A stretch of 64,000 bases of DNA from Sporosarcina luteola (GTDB taxonomy: Bacteria; Bacillota; Bacilli; Bacillales_A; Planococcaceae): contig JACHLS010000001.1 in NCBI GenBank assembly GCA_014204635.1, positions 372,001-436,000 on the forward strand. Direction: 5' to 3'. Positions 1 through 9,330 of this stretch are shown here, in pieces. A program made the position numbers and the translations under genes. Each line of letters begins with the position of its first letter. Positions within the stretch are counted from its first letter, which is position 1. The notes beneath the pieces are model-generated. The model did no database searches, was not told where the DNA came from, and was given only the letters and a program-made list of their open reading frames with translations.

Positions 1-1024
1 CCAAATTCGTAGATTCGATCTTCGGAATGGAGACAAAGTGACAGGGAAAGTCCGCCCGCCAAAAGAAAATGAACGGTATTATGGACTTCTTCAGGTAGAG
101 GCGGTCAACGGGGAAGACCCGGAAGTCGCTCGGGAACGTGTTCACTTCCCGGCTCTTACACCTTTATATCCCGACCGTCATATTAAACTGGAAACGACGC
201 CAAACAAATTATCAACTCGTATTATGGACCTTGTCTCCCCAGTCGGTTTCGGCCAACGGGGATTGATCGTGGCGCCGCCGAAAGCCGGAAAGACGATGCT
301 ATTGAAGGAAATCGCCAATGCCATCACCACAAACCACCCGGACGCGGAATTGATCGTGCTGTTAATTGATGAACGTCCGGAAGAGGTAACGGACATCGAA
401 CGATCCGTCAAAGCGGATGTGGTCAGCTCGACATTTGACGAAGTGCCGGAAAATCACGTCAAAGTGGCGGAACTCGTACTGGAACGGGCCATGCGCCTCG
501 TGGAGCATAAACGTGATGTCGTCATTTTGATGGACTCCATAACGCGCCTGGCGAGGGCTTATAACCTGGTGATTCCGCCAAGCGGCCGTACACTCTCCGG
601 AGGGATCGACCCGGCAGCGTTCCATCGTCCGAAACGATTTTTCGGGGCTGCCCGGAACTTGGAGGAAGGCGGCAGCTTGACTATTTTGGCTACCGCATTG
701 ATTGACACTGGATCCCGTATGGACGAAGTCATTTATGAGGAATTCAAAGGGACGGGGAACATGGAGCTTCATCTGGACAGAAGCCTTGCCGAACGACGGG
801 TTTTCCCGGCACTCGACATCCGCCGTTCTGGAACGCGGAAAGAGGAACTGCTCATTCCGTCCGATCAGTTGGAAAAACTTTGGGCTATCCGCAAGACATT
901 TTCCGATGCGCCTGACTTCGCAGAACGCTTCATGAAAAAATTGCGCCATACGAATTCGAATGGGGAATTTTTTGACAAGCTCAACGACGAAATGAAAGCC
1001 CGAGGCGGCAAAGGGCTCATATAA
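1..1024 (+). CDS. rho: Transcription termination factor Rho (5' truncated by window edge)
   Basis: Hexameric RNA helicase that ends transcription at C-rich unstructured RNA. The reading frame is open from the first bases of the window, so the N-terminus and most of the RNA-binding OB domain lie outside; the first in-window GTG at 38 is internal. The ATPase core is clear: Walker A APPKAGKT, the DERPEEV segment, Walker [16 protein letters not shown], the Q-loop region around [21 protein letters not shown], and the C-terminal [11 protein letters not shown] segment. The gene sits upstream of rpmE as in Bacillus, with a nucleoside transporter inserted between. A hairpin terminator follows the stop closely. 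Confidence 0.97.
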   Translation, partial: QIRRFDLRNGDKVTGKVRPPKENERYYGLLQVEAVNGEDPEVARERVHFPALTPLYPDRHIKLETTPNKLSTRIMDLVSPVGFGQRGLIVAPPKAGKTMLLKEIANAITTNHPDAELIVLLIDERPEEVTDIERSVKADVVSSTFDEVPENHVKVAELVLERAMRLVEHKRDVVILMDSITRLARAYNLVIPPSGRTLSGGIDPAAFHRPKRFFGAARNLEEGGSLTILATALIDTGSRMDEVIYEEFKGTGNMELHLDRSLAERRVFPALDIRRSGTRKEELLIPSDQLEKLWAIRKTFSDAPDFAERFMKKLRHTNSNGEFFDKLNDEMKARGGKGLI

Positions 1025-1035
1025 TGAATTAGCAG

Positions 1036-1064
1036 AACCAGGTCTATTCAGGCCTGGTTTTTTT
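1036..1064 (+). terminator. Intrinsic terminator of rho
   Basis: Stem AACCAGG/CCTGGTT with a ten-base loop, followed by a run of T. It begins 12 bases after the rho stop codon. Confidence 0.85.
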
Positions 1065-1398
1065 GTATGAACCATATAAAGATACCTATCGTGAGAACTA
1101 TATTTTTATTAAAATTTTTCGTGAGCTAAGCAAAGGGAAGTATCCATTAAAATGCTGAAAGTGATTCAAGGCGGGGTTTATTGACACTGATTTAGGGCAG
1201 TTATAATAAAGGGAAGCGCGTTTAATAAAAATATTTGGTTTTATAAATTACAGCGGCTAAGCATCTACTGAAGGTTTCAATGGATGATATAGATTGTCTT
1301 CAAATCGGCTAAGTTGGCCAGGATAGAAACAGCTAAAAGAATCACATGGCAATCCAATTGATCAACATACGCAGACAACTAGAGAGGGGTTCCTAGCT
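1065..1398 (+). promoter_or_regulatory. Leader region of the nucleoside transporter gene
   Basis: No gene is visible in these ~330 bases. A promoter-like pair TTGACA (1181-1186) and TATAAT (1202-1207) is present but with only 15 bases between the boxes. This would leave an untranslated leader of about 185 bases before the TTG start at 1399. I could not match the leader to a purine riboswitch or another class I know. Confidence 0.45.
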
Positions 1399-2583
1399 TT
1401 GAAACTAATCCTGTTTATAGCGGCTCTCATTATCATTTTCTTCCTTGCGTACTTCGTCAGCAATCAAAGAAGCAAAATTAAAATGAGGCCGATCGTTATC
1501 ATGGTCGCCTTGCAGCTGATCTTTGCTTTCCTTCTGCTAAATACGGGATTCGGGCTCGTTATCATTAAAGGGATATCGGGATTGTTTGATCACCTTCTTT
1601 CCTATGCGGCGGAGGGTGTCAATTTTGTATTTGGCGGAATGGCGAATGTAGATGAGAGCCCGTTTTTCATGAATGTTCTGCTGCCGATCGTTTTCGTCTC
1701 TGTTTTGATTGGGATTGCCCAGTATTTGCGGATCTTACCGTTTATTATTCGGTATCTCGGTCTGGCATTAAGCAAAGTAAACGGGCTGGGAAAACTGGAA
1801 TCGTTCAATGCGGTGGCTTCTGCAGTGTTTGGACAGTCAGAAGTGTTCATTTCCATAAAGAAGCAGCTCCCACATATTCCTGAGCATCGTCTGTATACCT
1901 TATGCACTTCTGCCATGTCGACCGTCTCAGCATCCATATTAGGTGCATATATGACGATAATTGAACCGAAATATGTTGTGACAGCACTCGTCTTGAATTT
2001 ATTCGGTGGATTTATTATCGCAAATATTATCAATCCATATGAAGTGAGGGACGAAGATGATCTGATTGAAAACCAAGAAGAAAAGAAACAGTCGTTTTTT
2101 GAGATGCTTGGAGAATATATAATGGATGGCTTTAAAGTTGCGATAGTTGTTGGAGCCATGCTGATCGGTTTCGTCGCTTTAATTGCCATGGTAAACAATA
2201 TTTTTGAAATTGCGTTTGGGATCAGTTTTCAAGTTGCACTCGGCTATGTGTTTGCGCCGTTTGCCTTCCTTGTAGGAATACCGGCTGCAGACATAGTTCA
2301 AGCGGGAACAATTATGGCGACGAAGCTGTTGACGAACGAATTTGTGGCAATGACAGATCTCGGCAATCTGACATCTTCCTTGTCTAGTCGGTCTGTCGGC
2401 ATCATATCGGTCTTCCTCGTATCCTTTGCGAATTTCTCTTCCATCGGCATCATTTCCGGCGCCGTCAAAGGGTTGAATGAAGAGAAGGGGAATACGGTAG
2501 CGAAATTCGGCCTCAAATTGCTATATGGAGCAACGTTGGTTAGCCTGTTAACCGCCGCCATTACAGGGATGATGTTGCGCTAA
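1399..2583 (+). CDS. nupC: Concentrative nucleoside transporter (NupC family)
   Basis: 394-residue polytopic membrane protein of the CNT family, which imports nucleosides with H+ or Na+. Family features include the SAVFGQSEVFISIKKQ segment in the core, the TLCTSAMSTVSASILGAY region and a closing segment FANFSSIGIISGAVKG. Length matches the bacterial CNT family. The start is a TTG with GAGAGGGG upstream. The gene is monocistronic, between the rho terminator and rpmE. This location is not the usual Bacillus order, so it looks like an insertion. The exact substrate is not readable from sequence; the gene symbol is by family. Confidence 0.88.
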   Translation: MKLILFIAALIIIFFLAYFVSNQRSKIKMRPIVIMVALQLIFAFLLLNTGFGLVIIKGISGLFDHLLSYAAEGVNFVFGGMANVDESPFFMNVLLPIVFVSVLIGIAQYLRILPFIIRYLGLALSKVNGLGKLESFNAVASAVFGQSEVFISIKKQLPHIPEHRLYTLCTSAMSTVSASILGAYMTIIEPKYVVTALVLNLFGGFIIANIINPYEVRDEDDLIENQEEKKQSFFEMLGEYIMDGFKVAIVVGAMLIGFVALIAMVNNIFEIAFGISFQVALGYVFAPFAFLVGIPAADIVQAGTIMATKLLTNEFVAMTDLGNLTSSLSSRSVGIISVFLVSFANFSSIGIISGAVKGLNEEKGNTVAKFGLKLLYGATLVSLLTAAITGMMLR

Positions 2584-2600
2584 AGACATAAACAAAAAGG

Positions 2601-2629
2601 TTGCGTATCATAGGATGATTTGTTATACT
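2601..2629 (+). promoter_or_regulatory. Promoter of rpmE
   Basis: TTGCGT (2601-2606), 17 bases, TATACT (2624-2629). The predicted start near 2636 gives a ~155-base leader before rpmE. Confidence 0.65.
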
Positions 2630-2635
2630 ATTTCA

Positions 2636-2790
2636 GTGTGGTTGTTATAACCACCTGCTGCATATACGGCTGGCATATCGGGTCGTGTAAGGCATCAGTC
2701 TTATAAATTTGTTGCCAATTACGAAGTGATTGGACAACCCCTACAATAATACTCTGTTCCAGATGGTTCAGGGCGAGAGGAGAGAGACCG
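2636..2790 (+). promoter_or_regulatory. Structured leader of rpmE, possible L31 autoregulatory RNA
   Basis: A ~155-base untranslated leader lies between the rpmE promoter and its start and contains a short hairpin (GGTTGTTATAACC near 2640). Ribosomal protein L31 leaders are known in Firmicutes as autoregulatory RNAs. I infer membership from position and length only and did not fit a covariance model. Confidence 0.4.
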
Positions 2791-3003
2791 ATGAGAGCAG
2801 GAATTCATCCTAATTACAAACTTTCAAAAGTAACTTGTTCATGTGGTAACACATTCGAAACAGGTTCTGTAAAAGAAGACATCCGTGTCGAAGTTTGTTC
2901 AGAATGCCATCCATTCTACACTGGACGCCAAAAATTCGCTGCAGCGGACGGCCGTGTCGACCGCTTCAACAAGAAATATGGCATCAAAGAAGAAGGCCAA
3001 TAA
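2791..3003 (+). CDS. rpmE: 50S ribosomal protein L31 (zinc-binding type)
   Basis: 70-residue ribosomal protein of the large-subunit central protuberance. Zinc-binding cysteines are present (CSCG near residues 16-19 and CSEC near 36-39), so this is the zinc-binding paralogue, not the zinc-independent YtiA type. The C-terminal [11 protein letters not shown] segment is typical. The Shine-Dalgarno GAGAGGAGAG lies just upstream of the ATG. An intrinsic terminator follows 16 bases after the stop. Confidence 0.96.
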   Translation: MRAGIHPNYKLSKVTCSCGNTFETGSVKEDIRVEVCSECHPFYTGRQKFAAADGRVDRFNKKYGIKEEGQ

Positions 3004-3018
3004 TAAGCTCGACATTAC

Positions 3019-3056
3019 AAAATCCGTCGTGTGCCACCGCACATGGCGGATTTTTG
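3019..3056 (+). terminator. Intrinsic terminator of rpmE
   Basis: Stem formed by AAATCCGTC and GGCGGATTT with a T-rich 3' side. Confidence 0.8.
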
Positions 3057-3147
3057 ATTTTGTCTGAAAAGGTGAAAGGTTTGGAAGCGAAGAGAAGCAG
3101 GAAAAAGACTAAGTATATTCGATGAGGAAGGGAAAAAGGCAGTTCAA

Positions 3148-3313
3148 CTTTCCACAAACTATCAACAGAAGTATTCACAGTTTTTGAATTCATGCCCACA
3201 AGTTATCCACAAAACATATGAACTTACTCACAATGTTATTCACATCTATGACCTTGTTTAGAAGTTATGCACAATAGTCATGAAAAAGTGGCGGGAAAAC
3301 GGGTTTATCCACA
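3148..3313 (+). promoter_or_regulatory. DnaA-box cluster between rpmE and tdk
   Basis: Against the consensus TTATCCACA there are two perfect boxes (3203-3211, 3305-3313), two with one mismatch (TTATTCACA 3236-3244; TTATGCACA 3265-3273) and four with two mismatches (3148-3156, 3159-3167, 3171-3179, 3224-3232). All are on the plus strand within 166 bases. The stretch 3057-3430 contains no gene. It probably titrates DnaA or lets DnaA regulate tdk. Confidence 0.7.
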
Positions 3314-3430
3314 TAACATATTCCTCCCGCAAAGAAAAGACGTCAATTCAAATTGATTTTCGGGTATGATATACATTCGACAACGAATGAAGTACACCGA
3401 TACATATTAAGTGACTGGAAGGGGAACAAC

Positions 3431-4036
3431 ATGTACGTATCAATGCAAGGCGGTTGGATAGAAGTGATTTGTGGCAGCATGTTTTCGGGAAAATCGGAAG
3501 AATTAATCCGGCGCGTACGACGGGCGCAATTTGCGAAGCAAAAGATCGCAGTCTTCAAACCGGCCATCGATGACCGCTACAGTGAAGAAGCCGTAGTCAG
3601 CCATAATGGGACAACCGTAATCGCCACACCTGTCTCCCATTCATTTGAAATAAAAGAATATATTTCTGAAGACTTGGACGTGATCGCGATTGATGAAGCT
3701 CAATTCTTCGACGAGGAAATCGTGGACATCGTCTCCGAACTCGCAGACGAAGGGTTCCGAGTCATTGTAGCTGGATTAGACCAAGACTTTCGCAGTGAAC
3801 CGTTCGGCCCCATGCCACGTCTGATGGCCATCGCCGAGAACGTCACGAAACTACAAGCTGTATGCACCGTTTGCGGATCTCCCGCAAGCCGGACCCAGCG
3901 GCTCATCAACGGCAAACCGGCGGGCTACGACGATCCCATTATCCTCGTCGGCGCATCCGAAGCATACGAAGCAAGATGCCGGAAACACCACGAAGTTCCA
4001 AGCGGCATAACCGCCGCAAAACAACTAATCGAATAG
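3431..4036 (+). CDS. tdk: Thymidine kinase
   Basis: 201-residue type II (TK1-like) thymidine kinase, which phosphorylates thymidine in the salvage pathway. Motifs: P-loop [11 protein letters not shown] near residue 15, DEAQFF Walker B near 89, a zinc site formed by CTVCG and a later C-R-K-H region, and the YEARCRKHH segment. The frame is open further upstream, but the ATG at 3431 has a good Shine-Dalgarno (GGAAGGGGAAC) and gives the family N-terminus, so I chose it. A strong terminator follows. Confidence 0.95.
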   Translation: MYVSMQGGWIEVICGSMFSGKSEELIRRVRRAQFAKQKIAVFKPAIDDRYSEEAVVSHNGTTVIATPVSHSFEIKEYISEDLDVIAIDEAQFFDEEIVDIVSELADEGFRVIVAGLDQDFRSEPFGPMPRLMAIAENVTKLQAVCTVCGSPASRTQRLINGKPAGYDDPIILVGASEAYEARCRKHHEVPSGITAAKQLIE

Positions 4037-4045
4037 ACTCCTTCA

Positions 4046-4080
4046 GCAACTTAATCCATTATTGATTAAGTTGCTTTTTA
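4046..4080 (+). terminator. Intrinsic terminator of tdk
   Basis: Perfect 11-bp stem GCAACTTAATC/GATTAAGTTGC, seven-base loop, then TTTTT. Confidence 0.9.
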
Positions 4081-4251
4081 AATGTGAATGAAGGAATTGT
4101 TATCTCTGAATGAAGAGATTCCTCATGGGTAGGTTCTAAGCGAGAATGCTACATAAAGAGTGGCGAGGCGCAAAGGGGGGATCAGCAGATAATACTGTTC
4201 TCCCACGCATACATGTTCCACCGGAAGGAAATATATCTGTCAACACAAGGA

Positions 4252-4880
4252 GTTTCCGAGAACAAACTCCTAGCTTGTAAAGGGCATCCAGCGCGGCATG
4301 GGATGTTCTGTAATTAAGGTCGACTCGCGGACATGATCAACCAAATGCAAGTCATCGCGCGCATAAAGGGGAGAGACCCGCGCATAAGCAGTGACCTTGC
4401 GCGCATAAGAGAGGTAAATCCGCGCATAAGCCTTGTCCTAGCACGCACAAAAGAGGTGAGCCCGCGCATAACCATCTGCCATCCGCGCATAAACGTTCCG
4501 ACCCGAGGAAATCAACCGACTACTCAAGTCGTTTTCGAGAACAAACCCCTAGCTTGTGAAGGGCATTCAGCGCGACATGGAATGTTCTACAATTAAGGTC
4601 GACCCGCGGATCATGTTGTCCTAATTGCAAGTCCCCGCGCGCATAAGGGGCAGAGAGCCGCACATAAGCAGTGGCCCTGCGCGCATAAGTGAGGTAAATC
4701 CGAGCATAAGCCTTGTCCTCGCACGCATAAAAGAGGTGAACCCGCGCATAATCACCTGCCATCCGCGCATAAACGTTCCCCTGCAAGGAAATCACCCGAC
4801 AATCCAAACGGTTTCCGAGAACAAACCCCTAGCTTGTGAAGGGCATTCAGCGCGGCGTGGAATGTTCTGCAATTAAGGTC
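4252..4880 (+). repeat. Three copies of a ~70-bp anchor repeat flanking array A (280-bp modules)
   Basis: Anchors begin at about 4252, 4531 and 4811. Each starts GTTTCCGAGAACAAAC and ends ATGTTCT..AATTAAGGTC, with only a few differences. They are 280 bases apart, and the two intervals hold seven 21-bp units each, so the region is a tandem duplication of an anchor-plus-array module. The anchor in this locus is different in sequence from the one in array D. Confidence 0.85.
4357..4783 (+). repeat. Array A: two blocks of seven 21-bp CGCGCATAA units
   Basis: Block 1 (4357-4503) and block 2 (4637-4783) each contain seven units of exactly 21 bp, each starting with a form of (C/G)CGCGCATAA followed by 11 variable bases. 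Unit positions correspond between blocks: unit 4 is followed by GCCTTGTCCT in both. Open frames across it (for example 4333-4596) exist because 21 is a multiple of three; I do not call them genes. The rest of 4081-5071 shows no other gene. Confidence 0.85.
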
Positions 4881-5071
4881 CAACTCGCGTAAGAAGTCGA
4901 CCGTCCATCTCAGACAATGCGGAGGATAAAATCTTTGCACAGTTCCAAATCCTGCAATCCAAACAAAAATTCCGCATCGAAAACCGAGAAAGGTGAATAA
5001 ATCACTGTATTTACGCCGTTTTATCCCGTACAATAAACGTACAAAACAGTCCTGAATAATGAGGTGTCAAT

Positions 5072-6145
5072 ATGTTTGAAAGGCTTCAAGCAGTAGAAGA
5101 CCGGTATGAGCGTTTAAATGAATTGCTCAGCGATCCGGAAATTGTAAGTGATATGGATAAATTAAGGAAGTATTCGAAGGAGCAATCCGACCTGCAGGAT
5201 ACGGTCGATGCTTATCGTGAATATAAAGAAGCGACGGCACAGCTGAAAAGTGCAAAGGGCATGCTGGACGAACCGCTTGATGATGAGATGAAAGAGCTTG
5301 TTAAAATGGAACTCGGCGAACTGGAGGAATCGATTGACGTTCTGGAGGCTCGCCTAAAACTTCTATTGGTACCAAAAGATCCGAATGACGATAAAAACGT
5401 CATCATGGAAATTCGCGGTGCTGCGGGCGGTGATGAAGCAGCGTTATTTGCGGGAAATCTGTATCGCATGTATAGCCGCTTTGCGGAAATGAACCATTGG
5501 AAAGTGGAGGTCATGGATTCGTCTCCTACTGAGCTTGGCGGTTTCAAAGAAATCATCTTCATGATCAATGGATCCGGTGCGTATTCCAAACTGAAATATG
5601 AAAATGGAGCGCATCGTGTTCAACGGGTGCCAGAAACGGAATCCGGCGGGCGCATTCATACGTCCACCGCCACCGTCGCAGTACTTCCAGAAGCGGAGGA
5701 AGTGGAGATCGAAATTCACGATAAAGATATCCGCACCGACACATTTGCTTCCTCAGGACCGGGTGGACAGTCCGTCAACACGACGATGTCTGCTGTTCGT
5801 CTCACCCATTTGCCAACCGGCATCACAGTGTCATGTCAAGACGAAAAATCGCAGATCAAGAACAAAGAAAAAGCCATGAAAGTCCTTCGTGCCCGTGTCT
5901 ATGATAAATTCATGCAAGAAGCACAGGCGGAGTACGATGAAAAGCGTAAATCCGCTGTCGGCACAGGGGACCGTTCGGAACGAATTCGGACGTACAATTT
6001 CCCGCAAAACCGTGTTACGGACCACCGAATCGGCCTGACACTCCAAAAACTCGATCAAATTATCGAGGGGAAAATGGATGAAGTAATCGACGCTTTAATT
6101 ATGGAAGATCAAGCTCGCCGGTTGGAAAGTTTGGACCAGGCATGA
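5072..6145 (+). CDS. prfA: Peptide chain release factor 1
   Basis: 357-residue class I release factor recognising UAA and UAG. The GGQ peptidyl-hydrolysis motif is visible in [10 protein letters not shown] near residue 230. The N-terminal coiled coil and the domain ending RRLESLDQA are normal. Length matches the family. The Shine-Dalgarno GAGGTG precedes the ATG. The stop overlaps the start of prmC (ATGA), whose product methylates the GGQ glutamine, so the two are translationally coupled. Confidence 0.97.
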   Translation: MFERLQAVEDRYERLNELLSDPEIVSDMDKLRKYSKEQSDLQDTVDAYREYKEATAQLKSAKGMLDEPLDDEMKELVKMELGELEESIDVLEARLKLLLVPKDPNDDKNVIMEIRGAAGGDEAALFAGNLYRMYSRFAEMNHWKVEVMDSSPTELGGFKEIIFMINGSGAYSKLKYENGAHRVQRVPETESGGRIHTSTATVAVLPEAEEVEIEIHDKDIRTDTFASSGPGGQSVNTTMSAVRLTHLPTGITVSCQDEKSQIKNKEKAMKVLRARVYDKFMQEAQAEYDEKRKSAVGTGDRSERIRTYNFPQNRVTDHRIGLTLQKLDQIIEGKMDEVIDALIMEDQARRLESLDQA

Positions 6146-6993
6146 CCGAGAAGATTTTTGAGGCATTGAAAAAGGCAGGATCCCTGTTGGAATCTAAGGG
6201 TCTTGACTCCCATGCAGCTCAATTACTCATGCAATTCATTACGGAAAAATCGAACGCTTCCCTGCTGGCAGATATGCGGGAGCCGCTAACGCCACAGCAA
6301 AAAAGCGATTTTTGGAGCAAAATGAATCAAATGTTGGATGGAAAGCCAGTCCAGCATATTATTGGTATGGAACTATTTTATGGGTATCGGTTCGAGGTCA
6401 ATGAACATGTATTGATTCCAAGACCGGAAACCGAAGAACTTGTTCATGGCGCACTCCTTCGCTCAAAGAAGCTGTTCGGGAAAGGACCCATCAAGGTGGC
6501 GGACATTGGCACGGGTAGCGGAGCGATAGCCGTTTCTTTCAAAAAAGAATACCCGGATGCCGAAGTAACTGCCATCGATATTAGCAAAGACGCTCTCGCT
6601 GTCGCGCAGCGGAATGCCAACCTGAATCAAGCGGATGTCTCCTTTATTCAAGGGGACCTAGCTGAACCGCTACACGGTAAAGTATGGGATGTCGTTCTAT
6701 CCAATCCTCCTTACATTGCAATAGAAGAAGCAAAAACCATGTCCAAAACCGTACTCGACTATGAACCGCACCATGCCTTATTCGCGGATGAGAACGGACT
6801 TCTCTTCTATAAAAGACTGGCGAAGGATTTGCCGGAGCTGTTGAGCAAGCGAGCGCTCATTGGCGTTGAAATCGGCCATCAGCAGGGGGAATCCGTCCAT
6901 GCGCTATTGAAGGAAGCATTCCCGGATGCAGTTATTGAAACAGTAAAAGATATCAACGGAAAAGACCGAATGATATTTTGTGAGATTGTGTGA
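6142..6993 (+). CDS. prmC: Release factor glutamine methyltransferase
   Basis: 283-residue SAM-dependent N5-glutamine methyltransferase that modifies the GGQ motif of release factors. SAM motif I is [14 protein letters not shown] near residue 118 and the catalytic NPPY motif is in [10 protein letters not shown]. The N-terminal helical domain is present. It overlaps the prfA stop by four bases. The -35 element of the downstream spoIIR promoter lies across its stop codon. Confidence 0.95.
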   Translation: MTEKIFEALKKAGSLLESKGLDSHAAQLLMQFITEKSNASLLADMREPLTPQQKSDFWSKMNQMLDGKPVQHIIGMELFYGYRFEVNEHVLIPRPETEELVHGALLRSKKLFGKGPIKVADIGTGSGAIAVSFKKEYPDAEVTAIDISKDALAVAQRNANLNQADVSFIQGDLAEPLHGKVWDVVLSNPPYIAIEEAKTMSKTVLDYEPHHALFADENGLLFYKRLAKDLPELLSKRALIGVEIGHQQGESVHALLKEAFPDAVIETVKDINGKDRMIFCEIV

Positions 6994-7020
6994 ATAAACC
7001 CTCCAGCCTCTGGCAACAAT
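6992..7020 (+). promoter_or_regulatory. Sigma-F-like promoter of spoIIR
   Basis: GAATA (6992-6996), exactly 15 bases, GGCAACAAT (7012-7020). This fits the sigma-F consensus (GYWTA, about 15, GGNNANANT) with one -35 mismatch. Sigma-F control of spoIIR is known in Bacillus subtilis. Confidence 0.7.
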
Positions 7021-7040
7021 GAGGTCAGGAGGGGATTTAC

Positions 7041-7610
7041 ATGTTGCAAGACTATAACATTATCAATACGGAAAACAAGAATAAAAAATGGGTGTCCGTT
7101 CTCGAATTTATCCTGCTGTTATTTCTGATACAGTCCGCAATTCTACTTTTAAATGGTTCAGACATACCGGAGGAGGCTCTTCGCGTTCGAATTCTGGCAC
7201 ATTCCAATGCACCAGCTGACCAACAAGTAAAGGAATCAATCCGACAGGAAATCGAACCGTTGATCAAGAAAGCTTTCACAGAGACTTCTTCAAAAGAAGA
7301 TTTCATCCGCCGCATGGATGGCTTGGAAGAAGAGATTACCAGAATAGCGGAATGGAAAGCGGGTGGCAGGGCGATTACGTTCGAAAAGAAGGCTGCACTT
7401 TTTCCGCCGAAGCGTTCAGGTTTTTATGTTACGCCGCAAGCCCCCTATGAAGCCTACATCCTCACAATTGGCAGTGGCCGTGGAGATAACTGGTGGTGTG
7501 CGCTATTCCAGAATGTTTGCTTTCCGGATAAAAAGGTGAAAGAGGAAGAACAGGAAGAAGAAAAGGTCACATTTTTTCTCTGGGAGTGGATAAAAGGCTT
7601 ATTCTCATAA
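7041..7610 (+). CDS. spoIIR: Stage II sporulation protein R
   Basis: Forespore-made signalling protein that is secreted to the intermembrane space and triggers SpoIIGA processing of pro-sigma-E in the mother cell. 189 residues, somewhat shorter than the Bacillus subtilis protein. An N-terminal transmembrane or signal segment spans residues ~17-38. Family motifs RVRILAHSNAPADQQVK and GDNWWCALFQNVCFP are clear. The tail is acidic with a short hydrophobic end. The Shine-Dalgarno is AGGAGGGG. The gene shows that the organism is an endospore former. Confidence 0.93.
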   Translation: MLQDYNIINTENKNKKWVSVLEFILLLFLIQSAILLLNGSDIPEEALRVRILAHSNAPADQQVKESIRQEIEPLIKKAFTETSSKEDFIRRMDGLEEEITRIAEWKAGGRAITFEKKAALFPPKRSGFYVTPQAPYEAYILTIGSGRGDNWWCALFQNVCFPDKKVKEEEQEEEKVTFFLWEWIKGLFS

Positions 7611-7741
7611 AGTTATCCACTGAAAATGTGGATAAAACGTGTGAATTGTGTATAAATGGGGGATTGAACAATGGAAACTTTAATCATCACAGTGGATAAC
7701 TTGTTGGATAACGAAAAAAGTTATCAACAGGCAGTGGATAT
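7585..7741. promoter_or_regulatory. DnaA-box cluster across spoIIR-tsaC
   Basis: Boxes on both strands relative to TTATCCACA: AGTGGATAA (7585), TTATCCACT (7613), perfect TGTGGATAA (7627), TGTGTATAA (7647), AGTGGATAA (7691), TTATCAACA (7721), plus weaker GTTGGATAA (7703) and AGTGGATAT (7733). Eight boxes lie in ~157 bases, spanning the end of spoIIR and the first codons of tsaC. I recall that the ywlC (tsaC) region is one of the DnaA-binding clusters reported in Bacillus subtilis, so this looks conserved. Confidence 0.75.
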
Positions 7742-8699
7742 TTTGAATGAAGGCGGAGTGGTCGCATTTCCGACCGAAACAGTATATGGACTTGGCGCAC
7801 TTGCGACAGATGAGCAGGCAGTGAAGAAGATCTTTGAAGCAAAAGGGCGCCCCTCCGATAATCCGCTTATCGTACATATTGGCAAACAAAATGCGGTAGA
7901 ACAATATGCCGTCAATATTCCAGAAAATGCAGGCAAGCTTATGGATGAATTCTGGCCAGGCCCATTAACACTAGTATTCCATAAACGGCCAGGTGTCATC
8001 GCACCAAGTGTCACACCGGGTTTTGAAACAGTTGGATTGCGAATGCCTGATCATCCGGTCGCACTTGAATTGCTTCGAGTGTTGGACGGCCCGCTCGCTG
8101 CTCCAAGCGCCAACCGGAGCGGCAAGCCGAGCCCAACAGAAGCGGGACATGTATTAAAAGATTTGCATGGACGCATTCCGCTCATCTTAGACGGGGGGGA
8201 GACGGGAGTCGGCGTCGAATCGACCGTTCTTGACATGACTGTATCTCCTCCCGCCATCCTTCGTCCGGGAGGCGTAACTAAAGAAATGATTGAATCTGTG
8301 ATAGGGCCGATTCAAACGGACATTGGCGTGCCTGAAGACCAGGCGCCGCGTGCCCCGGGCATGAAATATATGCATTATGCGCCGGAGTCTCCACTGTTTG
8401 TGATTGCCCCAGATGAGACGACAATAACGGAAGCGGTCCATTTATTGCATGCCGAAGGAAAAAAGGTTGCAGTCATCGGGCCGGATGAATTCACGATCTC
8501 GGACGCAGATTGGTATTTTGCGGTCGGCCCGCTCCATCAACCGGAAGCGATGGCAGCTAATTTGTATCGAGCGATTCGACAATGCGATCTGACCGAAGCA
8601 GAAGTGATTCTTGCCGTGGAAACGGAAATGACAGGCGTGGGCGCTGCCGTTATGAACCGGCTGACAAAAGCTGCCGACGGAAAACGATTCCCTCTTTAA
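7671..8699 (+). CDS. tsaC: Threonylcarbamoyl-AMP synthase (Sua5/YwlC type)
   Basis: 342-residue two-domain enzyme that makes threonylcarbamoyl-AMP from threonine, bicarbonate and ATP, the first step of tRNA t6A37 synthesis. The N-terminal YrdC-like domain contains the PTETVYGLG, KGRPSDNPL and PSANRSGKPSPT motifs. The linker carries RAPGMKYMHYAPE, and a C-terminal Sua5 domain follows (~230-342), as in Bacillus YwlC. Several DnaA boxes lie in its first ~25 codons, so those codons may be doubly constrained. Start ATG with GGGGG upstream. Confidence 0.94.
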   Translation: METLIITVDNLLDNEKSYQQAVDILNEGGVVAFPTETVYGLGALATDEQAVKKIFEAKGRPSDNPLIVHIGKQNAVEQYAVNIPENAGKLMDEFWPGPLTLVFHKRPGVIAPSVTPGFETVGLRMPDHPVALELLRVLDGPLAAPSANRSGKPSPTEAGHVLKDLHGRIPLILDGGETGVGVESTVLDMTVSPPAILRPGGVTKEMIESVIGPIQTDIGVPEDQAPRAPGMKYMHYAPESPLFVIAPDETTITEAVHLLHAEGKKVAVIGPDEFTISDADWYFAVGPLHQPEAMAANLYRAIRQCDLTEAEVILAVETEMTGVGAAVMNRLTKAADGKRFPL

Positions 8700-8768
8700 T
8701 GAAAGATGAATGACCTCCCTTGCAGTCGCATAAGATGGACAGATGCGAAAGGCAGGGGGGTCTTTTCT

Positions 8769-9272
8769 TTGGTAGAATTAATTGCGGCATGCATTACAAC
8801 AATTGATGTCATTGTTATCTACTCTTTATTGCAACTACGGAAAGGAAGGCTTGTGCTCGCACTATGGACAGCTGTTCTAAATATGGCTTTTCCATTTATC
8901 GGCTTTTTCATGGGGCATTTGACGCTTAACCTATTTTCGGTTTGGAGCAACCTGCTATCAGGAGTCTTGCTTGCATTAATCGGAATACAAATGATTCTTC
9001 AAAACGATGACAGTGAATTGTTGAACCGGCAGCTTCATCCTTTTTTTATTGCGCTGGCAGTCAGTTTGGACACGTTCTCGGTGAGTGTTTCGTTTGGAAT
9101 GCTACAATTGAATAAACTATTATTTATTATTGCCTCCGGCTCGTTATCATTTATCTTCGCTTGCATAGCTCTTTTGATTCGGAACCGTTTTGGGACACGC
9201 TATCGCAATATATTGAGAAAATTGGCTGGAGCCGCTTTGTTGATTATGGGAATATTGTCATGTATTCGGTGA
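8769..9272 (+). CDS. Putative manganese efflux pump (MntP/YwlD-like)
   Basis: Six-helix membrane protein in the ywlD position between tsaC and ywlE. The signature ALAVSLDTFSVSVSFG matches the conserved Asp-containing helix of the MntP family, and the chain divides into two three-helix halves. The frame is open from 8706, but TTG at 8769 follows AGGCAGGGGGG and gives a normal membrane N-terminus, so I prefer it (167 residues). It is divergent compared with canonical MntP, so manganese specificity is an inference. Confidence 0.65.
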   Translation: MVELIAACITTIDVIVIYSLLQLRKGRLVLALWTAVLNMAFPFIGFFMGHLTLNLFSVWSNLLSGVLLALIGIQMILQNDDSELLNRQLHPFFIALAVSLDTFSVSVSFGMLQLNKLLFIIASGSLSFIFACIALLIRNRFGTRYRNILRKLAGAALLIMGILSCIR

Positions 9273-9330
9273 TTTTTTTGTTTCTTTCTTCTTAGTTTTC
9301 GGTTATTCTAAGTATAAGCAGGTGATGTAT

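Noticed and set aside
362-1075. Minus-strand open frame over rho
   Set aside because: Antisense shadow of a strongly conserved gene.
1065-1398. Purine riboswitch before the nucleoside transporter
   Set aside because: The conserved three-way junction elements are not visible.
4333-4876. Two plus-strand open frames in array A as small proteins
   Set aside because: They are frame effects of 21-bp units and the duplicated module, with no ribosome-binding site.
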